Positions 41,001 to 50,376 are shown, counted from the stretch's first letter. The stretch: 60,048 nt of DNA from Bacteroidota bacterium (GCA_006226545.1 SBGR01000067.1:1-60048), one strand, 5' to 3'. Notes: generated from the sequence alone by a model not told the origin. Numbers and translations: made by a program.

Positions 41001-44000
41001 TTTCAAATAATTGCCGTAGAAGAGTTTATACCTGCCCGGTATAATGCTCATGCTGGTACGTGGGTCGGCGTTCATGTAAATACTGTAAGCCATACTGTCT
41101 TGGCTCACCAGCCAATAGTAGTTCATGCGCCTTTGCGACCCGGAATCTTGCAGATTCAAGGTGGCCAACTTCGGAATTTGACTATTGTAGCGGTAGTTAT
41201 AATTGGTAAACAGGTTATACTGTGGATCCTCTGTTCGCATCGCTTGATGCACTTGATCGTCTTTTTTCAGTTTGCTGAGGCTGTCTTGAATGAACCACCT
41301 GCGCAATAATGTATCCGGCAGCAGAACATCCTCATCCAAGAAATAAAACTGAGTCGATCGAATGGTGTGGTTCTGGAAAAGCGTGTTTTGTTTATTGCCC
41401 ACTTCCAGCTTTTTATTCAATGTAAACACCTGATCTGGACGGTAGTAAAAGCTAAAATTGGTATCCGGGTGTAAGAATTCCACAATGCCCTCTTTCAGCG
41501 GACCGGTTGCGAAGTATTGCAGTGCCGGAGCTTTGGAATTCGCTCTGTGTTGACTCGTATTTGGGCTAAGTTTAAACAAGCGATTTCCTTGTTTCAAGTA
41601 AGAGCCGGCGTAGTATTTCCCTGGATTAAACCAGACTAAATGCCGGTCTATTTGGTCGAGTTCAGTCTCTTCATAGTAGGCTCTCACCTTCAGGTAGTTC
41701 AGCTTATTACTGTGAAGTAGCTTAAATGCATTTAGGCCGATACTCAGTTTTTCTCCTTTTTTCACTTCGATGCTGTCCAAACTAACCATCGCCTGCTCGG
41801 TTCTAATCTCCACTTTGTGTTTACCGGGCTCAATAAGGAATGGCTCTGCCTGAGCGTAGGCGTGAAGGCGCACGTAAGCAAGCTCATTGTCAATCCAAAT
41901 TTCCCTAGGCAACATGTAACTGCCGGCCTCAAATACCCTCACTTGGAACTGGGTAATGCCCTGTTCGCTTTTGCTATGGTAGTATTCAATGCCCTTCGGA
42001 TTGAAGTACATGCGGTAATGAACAAAACGTGCTAAGCCAAATTGCTCGTAATGTGCGCTATCGATAGCTTGAATATGAACAGGTTGAAAACCCGGGCCAT
42101 TCAGGTTGTACTGCTTAAACTTCAAACTGGCGTATTTGTCTTTAGCGAGGTAAGGAACCGTAGGGTTCGGCAGAACCGGCATCTGGGTATTTACGGCAAA
42201 TGCCGTGATATTCGCACCGCTAACCGGCTTGCCTTCAAAGTCGAGAATCTGGTACTCAGCACGGAGCTCTTGTCCCGGATAAGACTTCATCTCTAAGCTA
42301 GGCTTGATCTGCAAAGTGCCTGTCTTGGCGCTAATGGATTTTTGAACGGCCTTGAGTTGATTGCCTTCGGGATAGAATACCATCAAGCTGAAGGGCTCAT
42401 CCCCTTCAAAAGCTTTGGAATAGGTATGACTTGAGCCTTGATCGATGCGTTTGCCTTTGAAATACAATTCCCAAAACAGGCTTTTACTTTCACTGCTGTT
42501 TAAACTAAAGCTCACGGTATCAAACTTCTTTTTGGCATCGATGTTAAGGCCATGGTAATTGGGTGCGATAGATGCTCTGAGACGACCCAAGGTATCTTTG
42601 ATGTAGATGTTTTGGTAACGACTTGGATTCTCAATGGTATAAGGTAGGGTGGTTAAAAAGCTTCTCGACTCACTGAAATAGCGGTCTACAAACTCAATCC
42701 TTACCGTATCTGATTTACTGACGCGTTCGTTTCGGTAGTAGTTGGCCACAATACTCCGGTCTTTCTCATCCAACTTATATTCTTCAATCAAATCGGCTTT
42801 ACTGAAACTCACATGGAAACTTTTTCGGTCGTTGTTTGGTGTAACCATGTTGATCTGCACCGTCAATTGTGCATCGATATTGGGGAGTATTGACCGCGTA
42901 ACAGGGATATAAGTAATCTTCTGCGGCTCTAGGTAGAATGTCGTGTCGTATAAACGGGTTTGTACTGCTTTGTTCAAGCTCAGCTTAGGCTGGTGAACAA
43001 GTCCGAAATTATAGAGGCTATAGGTCATGGTAACCTTGGTGCCGGTTATCGGAATTTCATTTTGGTCAACGGCGCTCAGGTAGATATAGGAGCTGTCTTC
43101 CGGGTATAGGTATTTGGACGTTTGTCCGGCGTCGAGCTTGTAATTCTTTAGTTGGTAGTGCGTTAGCTTAAAGTATTCTGTCTCTAGAATGACCTTTTTC
43201 TTTTTCGCTTGAAAGCTGATCTGATAACGTTGGTCCAATGCTAAGCTATCCGGTATTTGCCATTCGTAGCCATAAGACCCCGGACCATAAGACTTGGCTA
43301 CCGTCTTCATGTAAAAGTGTTTATGTCCGCTTTGAACATTTTGAATCACCACATCTACTTCTCCGGTATACGGCTTTCCTTTGCGGTCTAGGAGGTAGGC
43401 TTTGGCATAAAATGAATCGAGGTGTTTGTATTCTGCCTGATTGAGAAGGGCGAATCCGCTTTGCGAGTAGCCGATGCCTTTGGGTTTCCAAAATAGGAAT
43501 CGCCTAAAAAACCTCCGGAAACTAAAGCGGCTTCTGTAATAACCGCCACCGGCGGTAGAATAGGCGGCCACTTGATTTTGTTTAAATACAAGAAACTGAT
43601 TTCCCTTTTCCAATACATAAATGCCTTTGTCCAATTTCTTCTTCTCCAAGTAGATACAGCGGCAGCTGGTATCGTAACTGTAGTTTTCCTTCGGACCTTT
43701 AATTCGGTAATCAGCAACCAATCCGGCTGAGTCGAGAAGCATCAAGCGAAATAGCTTCTCCAGTTGGAAGACCTGAGTTTGGGCAAAAGGGACTTCAATG
43801 AGGGTATAATTCAATCCGTTTACCTGATACTGCACATACAGGTAATAGCCAAAATGCCTTTTCGATTTGAGGTATTGAGTAGGGTTATTTTGGTGCAAGG
43901 GCATGCTGTCCATGGCTGGCCTTTGTCGCACGATGGCTCCGTAATCCAATTGTCCTTTGTATGCCTGAACCACTTCCTCTTGGCTTAGCTTTAGAAACTG

Positions 44001-44084
44001 TCCGTAAGTTGGTAAATCAAGGGTCTGTGCTTGTGATGTGCTGTAGTAAAGACACACGAGTAGCAGGATTATTAGGTTTCTCAT
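38022..44084 (-). CDS. Alpha-2-macroglobulin family protein with carboxypeptidase-regulatory and plug-like insert
   Basis: A 2020-residue exported protein with signal peptide MRNLIILLLVCLYYSTSQAQ. Macroglobulin-type beta domains fill the first ~1200 residues. At about 1210-1295 there is a carboxypeptidase-regulatory-like domain (DEKGEPLPFVNVVLLDNQNK), and at about 1300-1365 a stretch recalling the plug of SusC/TonB receptors (FRGTRTAGTAYYVNGTRLEG). The A2M domain follows (WFPHLITDREGKIGF near 1405). The thioester motif reads YGCTEQ, with Cys1606 and Gln1609. Alpha-2-macroglobulins trap proteases covalently, so this is probably an anti-protease defence of the envelope. Confidence 0.88.
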   Translation of the reverse strand: MRNLIILLLVCLYYSTSQAQTLDLPTYGQFLKLSQEEVVQAYKGQLDYGAIVRQRPAMDSMPLHQNNPTQYLKSKRHFGYYLYVQYQVNGLNYTLIEVPFAQTQVFQLEKLFRLMLLDSAGLVADYRIKGPKENYSYDTSCRCIYLEKKKLDKGIYVLEKGNQFLVFKQNQVAAYSTAGGGYYRSRFSFRRFFRRFLFWKPKGIGYSQSGFALLNQAEYKHLDSFYAKAYLLDRKGKPYTGEVDVVIQNVQSGHKHFYMKTVAKSYGPGSYGYEWQIPDSLALDQRYQISFQAKKKKVILETEYFKLTHYQLKNYKLDAGQTSKYLYPEDSSYIYLSAVDQNEIPITGTKVTMTYSLYNFGLVHQPKLSLNKAVQTRLYDTTFYLEPQKITYIPVTRSILPNIDAQLTVQINMVTPNNDRKSFHVSFSKADLIEEYKLDEKDRSIVANYYRNERVSKSDTVRIEFVDRYFSESRSFLTTLPYTIENPSRYQNIYIKDTLGRLRASIAPNYHGLNIDAKKKFDTVSFSLNSSESKSLFWELYFKGKRIDQGSSHTYSKAFEGDEPFSLMVFYPEGNQLKAVQKSISAKTGTLQIKPSLEMKSYPGQELRAEYQILDFEGKPVSGANITAFAVNTQMPVLPNPTVPYLAKDKYASLKFKQYNLNGPGFQPVHIQAIDSAHYEQFGLARFVHYRMYFNPKGIEYYHSKSEQGITQFQVRVFEAGSYMLPREIWIDNELAYVRLHAYAQAEPFLIEPGKHKVEIRTEQAMVSLDSIEVKKGEKLSIGLNAFKLLHSNKLNYLKVRAYYEETELDQIDRHLVWFNPGKYYAGSYLKQGNRLFKLSPNTSQHRANSKAPALQYFATGPLKEGIVEFLHPDTNFSFYYRPDQVFTLNKKLEVGNKQNTLFQNHTIRSTQFYFLDEDVLLPDTLLRRWFIQDSLSKLKKDDQVHQAMRTEDPQYNLFTNYNYRYNSQIPKLATLNLQDSGSQRRMNYYWLVSQDSMAYSIYMNADPRTSMSIIPGRYKLFYGNYLKDDYVIDDLVIDTNSLNFVRLDLLKREASKAEKQEASYAYFKTIQEYGHDKPILFDIPRAETESAGQNRKAEVNGWVNQHFKASYNTYVLFVARDGKNKYLAKTNSQGYFSYFDMEPGVYLTEMITPNRQLYFAGTVELKGGRLHSFSFNCVDPEQSNNIAFADRFAEPLSEIKHEYKKSSGTKPLLSLEIKDEKGEPLPFVNVVLLDNQNKSHGGISNDDGICELRDLPSGNYRMVVSYIGFETKTIKGIALKSGQTLSMSIVMKESVAVMNEVMVNEYDGKRYRDSEERSYSYAAPAVKADAALDEVVSFRGTRTAGTAYYVNGTRLEGAVTNIGAELIISRAFEKINGTYKEKDRLNEMRQDEDANRIRDNFKTTAYWFPHLITDREGKIGFSYRNPDDETSWLHYALAIDKKRNTGLNKVYSQSYKPLSAAMKVPEHVIAGDTLYFKPQIRNLTGDTITVSTQFSIDSTSQTDQISLGTYYRTTAYHVFNNADDSSVITYSLDYDGYKDGERRKLPVLSNKTPYRVVKTFLLDRDQNISFNLADSAERRVVRIRSGIVDLIQQEIDDLRQYRYGCTEQTASKLIALIRSKQLKAAIGEPFNEENEIVMLIDRLEDFQSRSGGFGWYKNSRYDLNLTLYAAQALNLAAEAGYSTKAHRRAAGVMINSLKSLTAEQTLAVLVLASKLDMKYDYNAEIQKFDRYNLPLQAEMTLMELKQLHKRKPDLKVILNALKQDANGFIYLDGNSKWGFNSQVLDLTLQAYRIMKTAGGYGDKLAGMRKFVFANLKNSNHNTFEKANIINTLVEEAKEANTALFKVQVGNQNYVKQVSLQAQGGELNVRNAGEQVSIIVVEEYPDLNGRMQASGMALESKLLNSSGQVVQQAQAGEIYRLRVTVNSSQTRKYVLTQIPLPSGFIVLEKPERLSDESGREYYPDHIRIYHEVFSKGYHTYEFVLLPQFSGNFQLLPSRAEDMYDPSFYGCSTKARIEVKE

Positions 44085-44210
44085 ATCGAAGTGGATTGAT
44101 GGCGTTCTAAGCTAAAATACGAAGCGCAGGTCAATCGGGTTGGAAGTTAACACAATCATAATGCAGTCTTAAGTTTTGCTCTATCAATTGAGCGAACGAA
44201 TTTTGACCAC

Positions 44211-44909
44211 ATGTATTGGCTGTCCAAACTCCCGATTATCACGACGCTTTTTTCTCTATACTTCACCATCGAGATAGGTAAACACTGGTGGCGAAAAAAA
44301 CATGCACTCTACATGTTTTGGTGGACAATCGGAGTCTTCTTTTATGGAGCAGGCACTTTTGTAGAAAGTTGGGTTGGTCTCTTGGGTTGGGAAGAACCTG
44401 TTTTTCGCCTTTGGTATATTTTCGGTGCCTTATTGGGCGGAGCGCCTTTCGCTCAAGGAACAGTATACCTCTTACTTAAGCCCAAAACAGCGCATGTGCT
44501 GAGCGCACTTTTGGTAGCGACTATTTTATTCGCTTCGGTAGCCGTGTGGTTGAGCCCAATCGATTGGACATTGATTCAGCCGGGCCGACTCACAGGCAAA
44601 GTATTGGAATGGAGGTGGGTTCGCTTGATGACACCTTTCATTAACCTCTACGCTTTTATCTTCCTCACAGGCGGCGCCATTTGGTCGGCGGTGAAGTACA
44701 GTAAAATGGGAAGCGCTAAAGCCCGCGTTTGGGGCAATATTCTCATTGCCATTGGCGGCTTACTTCCGGGCATCGGTGGTGGCTTCGCTAAAGCCAGCTA
44801 TACAGAGGTATTGTATGTTTTGGAGCTCATCGGACTTTGCTTCATTTACTGGGGTTATACCATGATGAAACGCGATAGCACCAAATCGCTACACGCTAAT
44901 CAGTCTTAA
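44211..44909 (+). CDS. Seven-helix-like membrane protein, function unknown
   Basis: A 232-residue polytopic protein with about six or seven hydrophobic helices (ITTLFSLYFTIEIG, MFWWTIGVFFYGAGTFVESW, LSALLVATILFASVAVW, LMTPFINLYAFIFLTGGAIW, NILIAIGGLLPGIGGG). No catalytic motif and no family recognised. Divergent from the alpha-2-macroglobulin gene. A promoter-like GAATTTTG lies 5 bases before ATG. Its 3' end overlaps the next, convergent gene by 14 bases. Confidence 0.65.
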   Translation: MYWLSKLPIITTLFSLYFTIEIGKHWWRKKHALYMFWWTIGVFFYGAGTFVESWVGLLGWEEPVFRLWYIFGALLGGAPFAQGTVYLLLKPKTAHVLSALLVATILFASVAVWLSPIDWTLIQPGRLTGKVLEWRWVRLMTPFINLYAFIFLTGGAIWSAVKYSKMGSAKARVWGNILIAIGGLLPGIGGGFAKASYTEVLYVLELIGLCFIYWGYTMMKRDSTKSLHANQS

Positions 44910-46554
44910 GAAACCGGAATACTTCACCGGAAGCTCGAATTAGATAAACGCCACTTGGCCAATTGGCTATGGAGAGCGAAGCACCGGGATTTCCACTGTA
45001 CATGATTCGTCCGGCAATGCCGTAGACCTCAATGCCTTCTTCTGGAATTGAATTGAAATAAAGCTTGTCCCGACTAGGATTGGGATAAAACTGAAAAGCT
45101 TGCTCGGGCGCTTTTTCTAGCGATGTTCTCCACCCTGTGGTTTTGGCCGTCAAGGTATCGGTGCTTTGCCATAAGCTGTGATTTCTCGTCCAAATGCGGT
45201 AACGGTAGCTAGTACCTGAAAGCAGACCTTGGTCTAGAAAGGAAAAGCCTGTTCCGGAATAGATCAGGGTATCGGAACCTGCTTGTCCCAACTCTTCACG
45301 GAAGAGTTCATAATAGATGTACTGCGGGTAGGCGGTTTTGGTCCAGCCTAACATCACGCTGGTTTGTGCAATGCCTATTGCCTTTATGTCCAAATCGAGC
45401 TGCTGCGGGATGACCACGCCTGAGACCGTATCCGAATAAAAGGTATCGATGGCATTCACAGCGAAAATCCGGTAGTAGGCCGTATCCTGCAAAGCCAAAG
45501 GGAAGTCTTCAAAAACACTATCGGCAACGCTGAGGTTTCTCACCGCTTGGTAGGGACCGTTTCTGTTTTCTGCTCGGTATAGTTGGGCCAATTTGAAATC
45601 GTTGAAGTTGTAGAGGTTGGTCCGCACTGCCAAGCTAGAATCCGAGAAATCATCCACCTCCAAATCAAGTTGCGGATCCAATTGCGGAATAATCTGAGCT
45701 GTGATATAACGTAAACCGGCATAGGCTTTACCATTCCAATAGTAGTTGGCGGTCAATGCCACTTGATGAAAACCTGGGGCGAAGTTTCGGCTAATCAATA
45801 AGGTACCGGTATCGTTTAAGGTATGCTGTACGTTTACGCCAAAAGGCTGCATGTGCCAGTAATCTTGACGGTAATAAGCGTAATGTGGAACCAAAGCTTG
45901 AGGGGATGAGTAGCCTATGGTGTAGTTTGGTGCATCCGGGTCGTGTAGGGCCGGACTGAATTCATACCGAATGGAATCAAAACTGCCATTGCTTTCTTGA
46001 AAATTCAGCCAAGCACTGGTTTTGGACTTGAGGGGATAAAGGGTATTGGAATTCAATTGTGCTGAAGTGAATCCTTGAGGTAAATTGCTCGGTATTTCCC
46101 ATTCTTGAAAGATACCCGGGCTCTGGGATGCCAGTATGTTTTGAAAGAAATTGGCATAACAACAGGTGCTGATCTGAAAAATATACCGATCCAAGGTGCT
46201 GTCTTTGGGCAAGGTAAATTGATTCACCAATTCGACCTTGGCGTAACAGGCTACCTTCGATTCATCCATCAAATCGTCCAAAAACTCGTCTTGCACGTAT
46301 TGCAACTGTACTTCGGTGATTTTCTTTCGCGTTACCGGATGGTAGATGCCCATCATCACGTCGCTACGGGCCGCTTGCGGGTTGGAATAATAGCACTCCG
46401 CAAACACGTTCAAATGAAACTCTAACTTGGTGCTAGTTGGATTGTCTTCCAAAACCTTATACCAAGCGTGGTAGTTCAAGGTATGGGTAGCTTGTACGTT
46501 TTGAATAAGGGCACAAAATCCTCCAAGCAAAACGGTAAAAAGCAGCTTTTTCAT
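44896..46554 (-). CDS. T9SS-secreted protein with fibronectin-type region
   Basis: A 552-residue secreted protein with a signal peptide (MKKLLFTVLLGGFCALIQNVQA) that leads into THTLNYHAWYKV, as in Bacteroidota proteins starting ATH. A cysteine pair occurs in ISTCCYANFF. The middle (about residues 290-470) looks like fibronectin type III repeats (RTNLYNFNDFKLAQLYRAEN, YRYRIWTRNHS). It ends with a type A T9SS sorting domain (FQFYPNPSRDKLYFNSIPEE, then SIANWPSGVYLIRASGEVFR). Probably surface-exposed; function unknown. Paralogue of the next gene. Confidence 0.8.
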   Translation of the reverse strand: MKKLLFTVLLGGFCALIQNVQATHTLNYHAWYKVLEDNPTSTKLEFHLNVFAECYYSNPQAARSDVMMGIYHPVTRKKITEVQLQYVQDEFLDDLMDESKVACYAKVELVNQFTLPKDSTLDRYIFQISTCCYANFFQNILASQSPGIFQEWEIPSNLPQGFTSAQLNSNTLYPLKSKTSAWLNFQESNGSFDSIRYEFSPALHDPDAPNYTIGYSSPQALVPHYAYYRQDYWHMQPFGVNVQHTLNDTGTLLISRNFAPGFHQVALTANYYWNGKAYAGLRYITAQIIPQLDPQLDLEVDDFSDSSLAVRTNLYNFNDFKLAQLYRAENRNGPYQAVRNLSVADSVFEDFPLALQDTAYYRIFAVNAIDTFYSDTVSGVVIPQQLDLDIKAIGIAQTSVMLGWTKTAYPQYIYYELFREELGQAGSDTLIYSGTGFSFLDQGLLSGTSYRYRIWTRNHSLWQSTDTLTAKTTGWRTSLEKAPEQAFQFYPNPSRDKLYFNSIPEEGIEVYGIAGRIMYSGNPGASLSIANWPSGVYLIRASGEVFRFLKTD

Positions 46555-46598
46555 AGGTTAATTTTTCAAAGAACGAGGCTTGAATCAATAAGGTTGGC

Positions 46599-47675
46599 TT
46601 AGCGAATGATGCTGAGTTTTTGGGTGCCTTGTGTCGTTTGAACCCAATACAACCCGGGTGCTAGTTTGCTTAGATTAATCTCGTTTTCTCCTTCAACCAA
46701 AGCCCCACTTTGGAGCACTTGACCCTTTGCGTTTAAGATGTCATAGTTGTCCTCTTTTGAACTTGAGAGCTTGATGCTGTTGGTAGTTGGATTAGGGTAG
46801 AGTGAAATGGGCAGCTTAGCTTCTTGCACCGAAGTAGGTGGGTTCTGGTTTAAGCCCTGGTAAAAAACCACTTGATTATATAAAGCTACTAGTACACCAT
46901 TCTTGTATACTTTGTAATTGATAGGAATATGGAAGGAGCCTAGAGAAGCGGATTTAATCCGAAATTCATTCGAGGCATTCACAGCAAATAGTCCTCCGGT
47001 ACTCAGCGGGAATGAAGCATTGTATGTAGGTCGATAAAGCGTACTTGAACTGTCTACTGTATAGGTATTGCTCGGCACAGGAATAGGATCTGATTCTGAA
47101 CCACCGGTATAAAAGGTTCCGTAGTTTATTACAAGTGAATCAGCCCAAGGAAAGCTCCATAAGGTGTCAATTTTCAGCGTATCGCTGTATTTGCTTTGCA
47201 ATATCGGACTACCTTTCAAACGACTTGTAGCCATACCTTTCGCTAAAAAGGCTGGAACATAGATACTCAAATCCCAACCCATATCACTGAGGGTATTATC
47301 TGCATCTGCTTTACAGCAACGAATGTATTGTACGATAAATAGGCTTTTTTTAGTTCGGGTAAATTCTAGTTTGTAGACTCCTCTTTTAAATAAACCACTG
47401 CGATTGGGAACTTTTTCTTCGGAATCAAGGTCTAATCTTAAAACTGTCTCTAGTGTTTTGGATGGAAAATCATAAAGTCCGACATCTATTTTCGAATCGA
47501 ACTGAATTACACTCGAATTGGCATCTCGGTACATGTACATTTGGACTTCGTATTTGTATTCAGTGGGTGATACCGAGTCGATGTAGGTAACATGTCCATC
47601 AAAACCCACTAAATGGGTTGCATAGCAGAAGCTAGCCGTCATCATGCCGGCTAGCAGGGTAAACAGTTTTTTCAT
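46599..47675 (-). CDS. T9SS-secreted protein, paralogue of the neighbouring gene
   Basis: A 358-residue protein with a signal peptide (MKKLFTLLAGMMTASFCYA), then THLVGFDGHVTYIDS and a cysteine pair in VQYIRCCKADADN. It ends with a type A T9SS sorting domain (LPISLYPNPTTNSIKLSS, then LSKLAPGLYWVQTTQGTQKL). It resembles the N-terminal half of the gene at 44896-46554 (the ATH start and the CC pair), so the two look like a duplicated pair, 44 bases apart. The molecular role is unknown. Confidence 0.78.
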   Translation of the reverse strand: MKKLFTLLAGMMTASFCYATHLVGFDGHVTYIDSVSPTEYKYEVQMYMYRDANSSVIQFDSKIDVGLYDFPSKTLETVLRLDLDSEEKVPNRSGLFKRGVYKLEFTRTKKSLFIVQYIRCCKADADNTLSDMGWDLSIYVPAFLAKGMATSRLKGSPILQSKYSDTLKIDTLWSFPWADSLVINYGTFYTGGSESDPIPVPSNTYTVDSSSTLYRPTYNASFPLSTGGLFAVNASNEFRIKSASLGSFHIPINYKVYKNGVLVALYNQVVFYQGLNQNPPTSVQEAKLPISLYPNPTTNSIKLSSSKEDNYDILNAKGQVLQSGALVEGENEINLSKLAPGLYWVQTTQGTQKLSIIR

Positions 47676-47725
47676 AAGTTCTTAAGTTTCACACCTAAGA
47701 ACGTATTTTTTTCTGAAAAGGTTGT

Positions 47726-49150
47726 CTAATAATAATAGTAACTCAGCACTTGTTTGGTGCCGTTCGGGTGAATGCCTTCCACCACAATACGTCCGCGCAT
47801 TTGTTCGATGGTTTTAATCAACTTCTCTTCATCGTTGAAAGTCACATTGTTGATTTTCACAAAGATGAATCCCTCCGGAATGTTCATCCTGCGCAAAACA
47901 TTGCCGTTGATATTGCTCACTCGAATTCCGTTTTCAACCTGGAACCTGTCTTTCTCCACCTTCGAAATCTTCTCAAAATCGGCACCCAAAGTATTGGAGT
48001 GTACCAGCTTTCGCTTCAACATTTCAGTGGTGCCTTCGCGGTTTACCAAGGTCAGGCTCTTCGATTTCGAATTGTTTAAGGTGAAGTCTACTTTCTCACC
48101 CGGACGGTAATAGGCAATTTGCTCATCGAACATCGCTTTGCTGTTCACTTCCTGTCCGTTCACCTTCAAAATCACGTCGCCTACTTTCAAGCCTGCTTTA
48201 TCAGCCGGACTGTTTTTTCCTACAAAACCTACGTAAACACCGTTCTCTACGTTGCCGGTCTTCTCTAAAATCTCAGCCGTAATATCCACTACCTCCATGC
48301 CGGTAAAAGCACGTTGTACTTCGCCGTGTTCTTTCAGGTCTTTGATGATTTTAGAAACGATATTCACCGGGATGGCAAAGCCGTAGCCATTATAGGCGCC
48401 GGTATTGGAGGCGATGGCCGTATTGATGCCCACCAACTCACCGTTCAGGTTCACCAAAGCACCGCCTGAATTGCCAGGGTTAATAGCAGCATCTGTTTGA
48501 ATAAAAGACTCGATAGGGAAGGAGTTATTCACCACATTGATATTGCGGCCTTTAGCCGATACGATGCCGGCGGTTACGGTAGAGGTTAGGTTAAAGGGAT
48601 TGCCCACAGCCAAAACCCATTCGCCTATCTCTACTTTCTCCGAATTGCCAATCTCGATGGCAGGTAAATCCTTCGCGTCGATCTTCAACAAAGCCAAATC
48701 GGTAGAAGGGTCGGTGCCCACGATGGTGGCCGTATACTGGTAGCGGTTATTGTTCAAAATTACCTCGATGCTTTCCGCACCATCCACCACGTGGTTATTG
48801 GTTACGATATAGCCGTCGGTCGATAGAATAACGCCGGAGCCGGAGCTGGAAACCTTACCTCGTCGCCCGAACATATCAAAATTGAACCAGTCGTTCCAGT
48901 AATTCGACTGAGGTGCATTGGATACCGTTTTGATAAAGACCACACAGGCTGTGCTCTTCTTGGAGGCATGCACAAAATCGGCATTGCCGCCCATGGCCTG
49001 CGTAGCCTGGTAACTCACTGTCTGTGCTTCAACACGGTCATCGGAGTTGATGGTCTGTGTTTCCGGATTGGTTTGAATCCAGTTAAATAAGGCTGCGCCA
49101 CCGAGGCCACAGCTGGTACTCAATAGCAGGGTTCCAATCAGTTTCTTCAT
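47726..49150 (-). CDS. DegP/HtrA-type periplasmic serine protease
   Basis: A 474-residue protease/chaperone of the envelope. A hydrophobic N-terminus (LIGTLLLSTSCGLGGAALF) acts as signal or anchor. The trypsin-like domain has His120 (IVTNNHVVDGAES), Asp151 (DPSTDLALLKI) and Ser228 (AAINPGNSGGALVN). PDZ domains follow: the first around residues 290-370 (VYVGFVGKNSPADKAGLKVG), the second partial near the C-terminus (GIRVSNINGNVLRRMNIPEG). It degrades or refolds misfolded envelope proteins. Confidence 0.93.
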   Translation of the reverse strand: MKKLIGTLLLSTSCGLGGAALFNWIQTNPETQTINSDDRVEAQTVSYQATQAMGGNADFVHASKKSTACVVFIKTVSNAPQSNYWNDWFNFDMFGRRGKVSSSGSGVILSTDGYIVTNNHVVDGAESIEVILNNNRYQYTATIVGTDPSTDLALLKIDAKDLPAIEIGNSEKVEIGEWVLAVGNPFNLTSTVTAGIVSAKGRNINVVNNSFPIESFIQTDAAINPGNSGGALVNLNGELVGINTAIASNTGAYNGYGFAIPVNIVSKIIKDLKEHGEVQRAFTGMEVVDITAEILEKTGNVENGVYVGFVGKNSPADKAGLKVGDVILKVNGQEVNSKAMFDEQIAYYRPGEKVDFTLNNSKSKSLTLVNREGTTEMLKRKLVHSNTLGADFEKISKVEKDRFQVENGIRVSNINGNVLRRMNIPEGFIFVKINNVTFNDEEKLIKTIEQMRGRIVVEGIHPNGTKQVLSYYYY

Positions 49151-49164
49151 GTCCTTGTGCTCAA

Positions 49165-49210
49165 TATGTTTAAATGAAAGAGACCTCGATCTTGCGAACC
49201 GAAGTCTCTT
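49165..49210 (-). terminator. Possible terminator of the DUF1573 gene
   Basis: Stem AAGAGAC/GTCTCTT (49178-49184 with 49204-49210), continued by TCG/CGA after one mismatch. On the minus strand it is followed by TTTCATTT, a modest T-rich tail. Confidence 0.5.
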
Positions 49211-49230
49211 GAATAGTTTATTTACTCGCC

Positions 49231-50376
49231 TTAGTTTTTCAAGGCATTTGGATTTTGAACCACCTCACCGGTGAAGCTCAATTTGGCTACCGGACGGGTT
49301 GGGTCGTTCGTAATCACTGTGATGGTTTTGTCTTCTACGCCACTTCTACCGGATGTATTGAATTTCACGATGAGGGTGGCGCTGTCGCCTCCGGCAATGC
49401 TTTCTTTGTCGGAAGTGGTTACCGTGCAACCGCAGCTGCCGTAGATGCGGCGAATCTCCAATGGCTTCTTGCCGGTATTGTAAATGGTATAACGAACTTC
49501 AACCGTATCGCCTACCAAGGCTTTGCCGTAGTTAAATTGTTCTTTATCGAAGCTCACCTTAGGGTTCTTCTTTACCCTGCGTTTGGTCTGTTTCGGAAAC
49601 TGCTCCCAGACGTGGGCTTGGATGTGCATCTGCAATTCCGGCACGTTGATATCGTCTGTTAAAAGTTTGAGGTAATGCAGTTGATCTCCCCATGCTTCAT
49701 CGCCGCTATTGCGAGCGTCGTAGATAAAGGTGATTTCGTTTTGCGACTTCGGCAAGAGGATATTCGAGCTGGTCTTCATCAGCACATGTGGCGGTCGGCC
49801 GCTCACGCCCAAGATTCGAATGGTATCTGTGCTGGCATTGTAGATTTTCGCTTTTACCGTATCTACCTGGTTTTTGTAGACAAACCCGAAATTGAAATAA
49901 TTGCTGGTCATCATCAGCTTACCAAACTTACTAGGGTAATCGTCTTCAACGGTTTTTGGTCTAGGGATAACCTCACCGGCAATGGTGAGGAATATTTCAA
50001 ATGGAACGCCGTCGTTGTAAACAAATAGGCCTTTTTCAAAGGGGCCCGGACGACTTCTTGGATCGTAGGTGGCAATTACGTAGCCGGAATCTCCGGGAGC
50101 CAAAGTATCGCGCGACCAATCGCTAACAGTACAACCACACGATGTTTTTACGTTGGTGATCACCACAGGCGATTTGCCAATATTAAAGCAACGGAAAACA
50201 GCCATAGCCGGACCGTCTTCTTCTTTTATCTGACCCATGTTGATGCCTTCATCGCGGAAATGCAAGGTGCCTTTTCCCGGCCATTCTTTGCGGGTCTGGG
50301 CAAAAAGGCTACTAAACGATATAAATACGAGGCTGAAGTAGAGTAAACGTAGGTGTCTTTTCATACGGTGATGCAA
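49231..50376 (-). CDS. Exported DUF1573 protein (two repeats)
   Basis: A 381-residue exported protein with two DUF1573 (ASH-like immunoglobulin) domains. Each carries the family CGCT motif: VKTSCGCTVSDWSRDTLAPG in the first half and RRIYGSCGCTVTTSDKESIA in the second. Signal peptide near residues 5-26 (LRLLYFSLVFISFSSLFAQ). DUF1573 proteins are abundant in Bacteroidota and are probably periplasmic scaffolds; the function is not established. The start may be MKRHLRLLYF, four codons downstream. It lies upstream of the DegP gene on the same strand. Confidence 0.85.
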   Translation of the reverse strand: MHHRMKRHLRLLYFSLVFISFSSLFAQTRKEWPGKGTLHFRDEGINMGQIKEEDGPAMAVFRCFNIGKSPVVITNVKTSCGCTVSDWSRDTLAPGDSGYVIATYDPRSRPGPFEKGLFVYNDGVPFEIFLTIAGEVIPRPKTVEDDYPSKFGKLMMTSNYFNFGFVYKNQVDTVKAKIYNASTDTIRILGVSGRPPHVLMKTSSNILLPKSQNEITFIYDARNSGDEAWGDQLHYLKLLTDDINVPELQMHIQAHVWEQFPKQTKRRVKKNPKVSFDKEQFNYGKALVGDTVEVRYTIYNTGKKPLEIRRIYGSCGCTVTTSDKESIAGGDSATLIVKFNTSGRSGVEDKTITVITNDPTRPVAKLSFTGEVVQNPNALKN

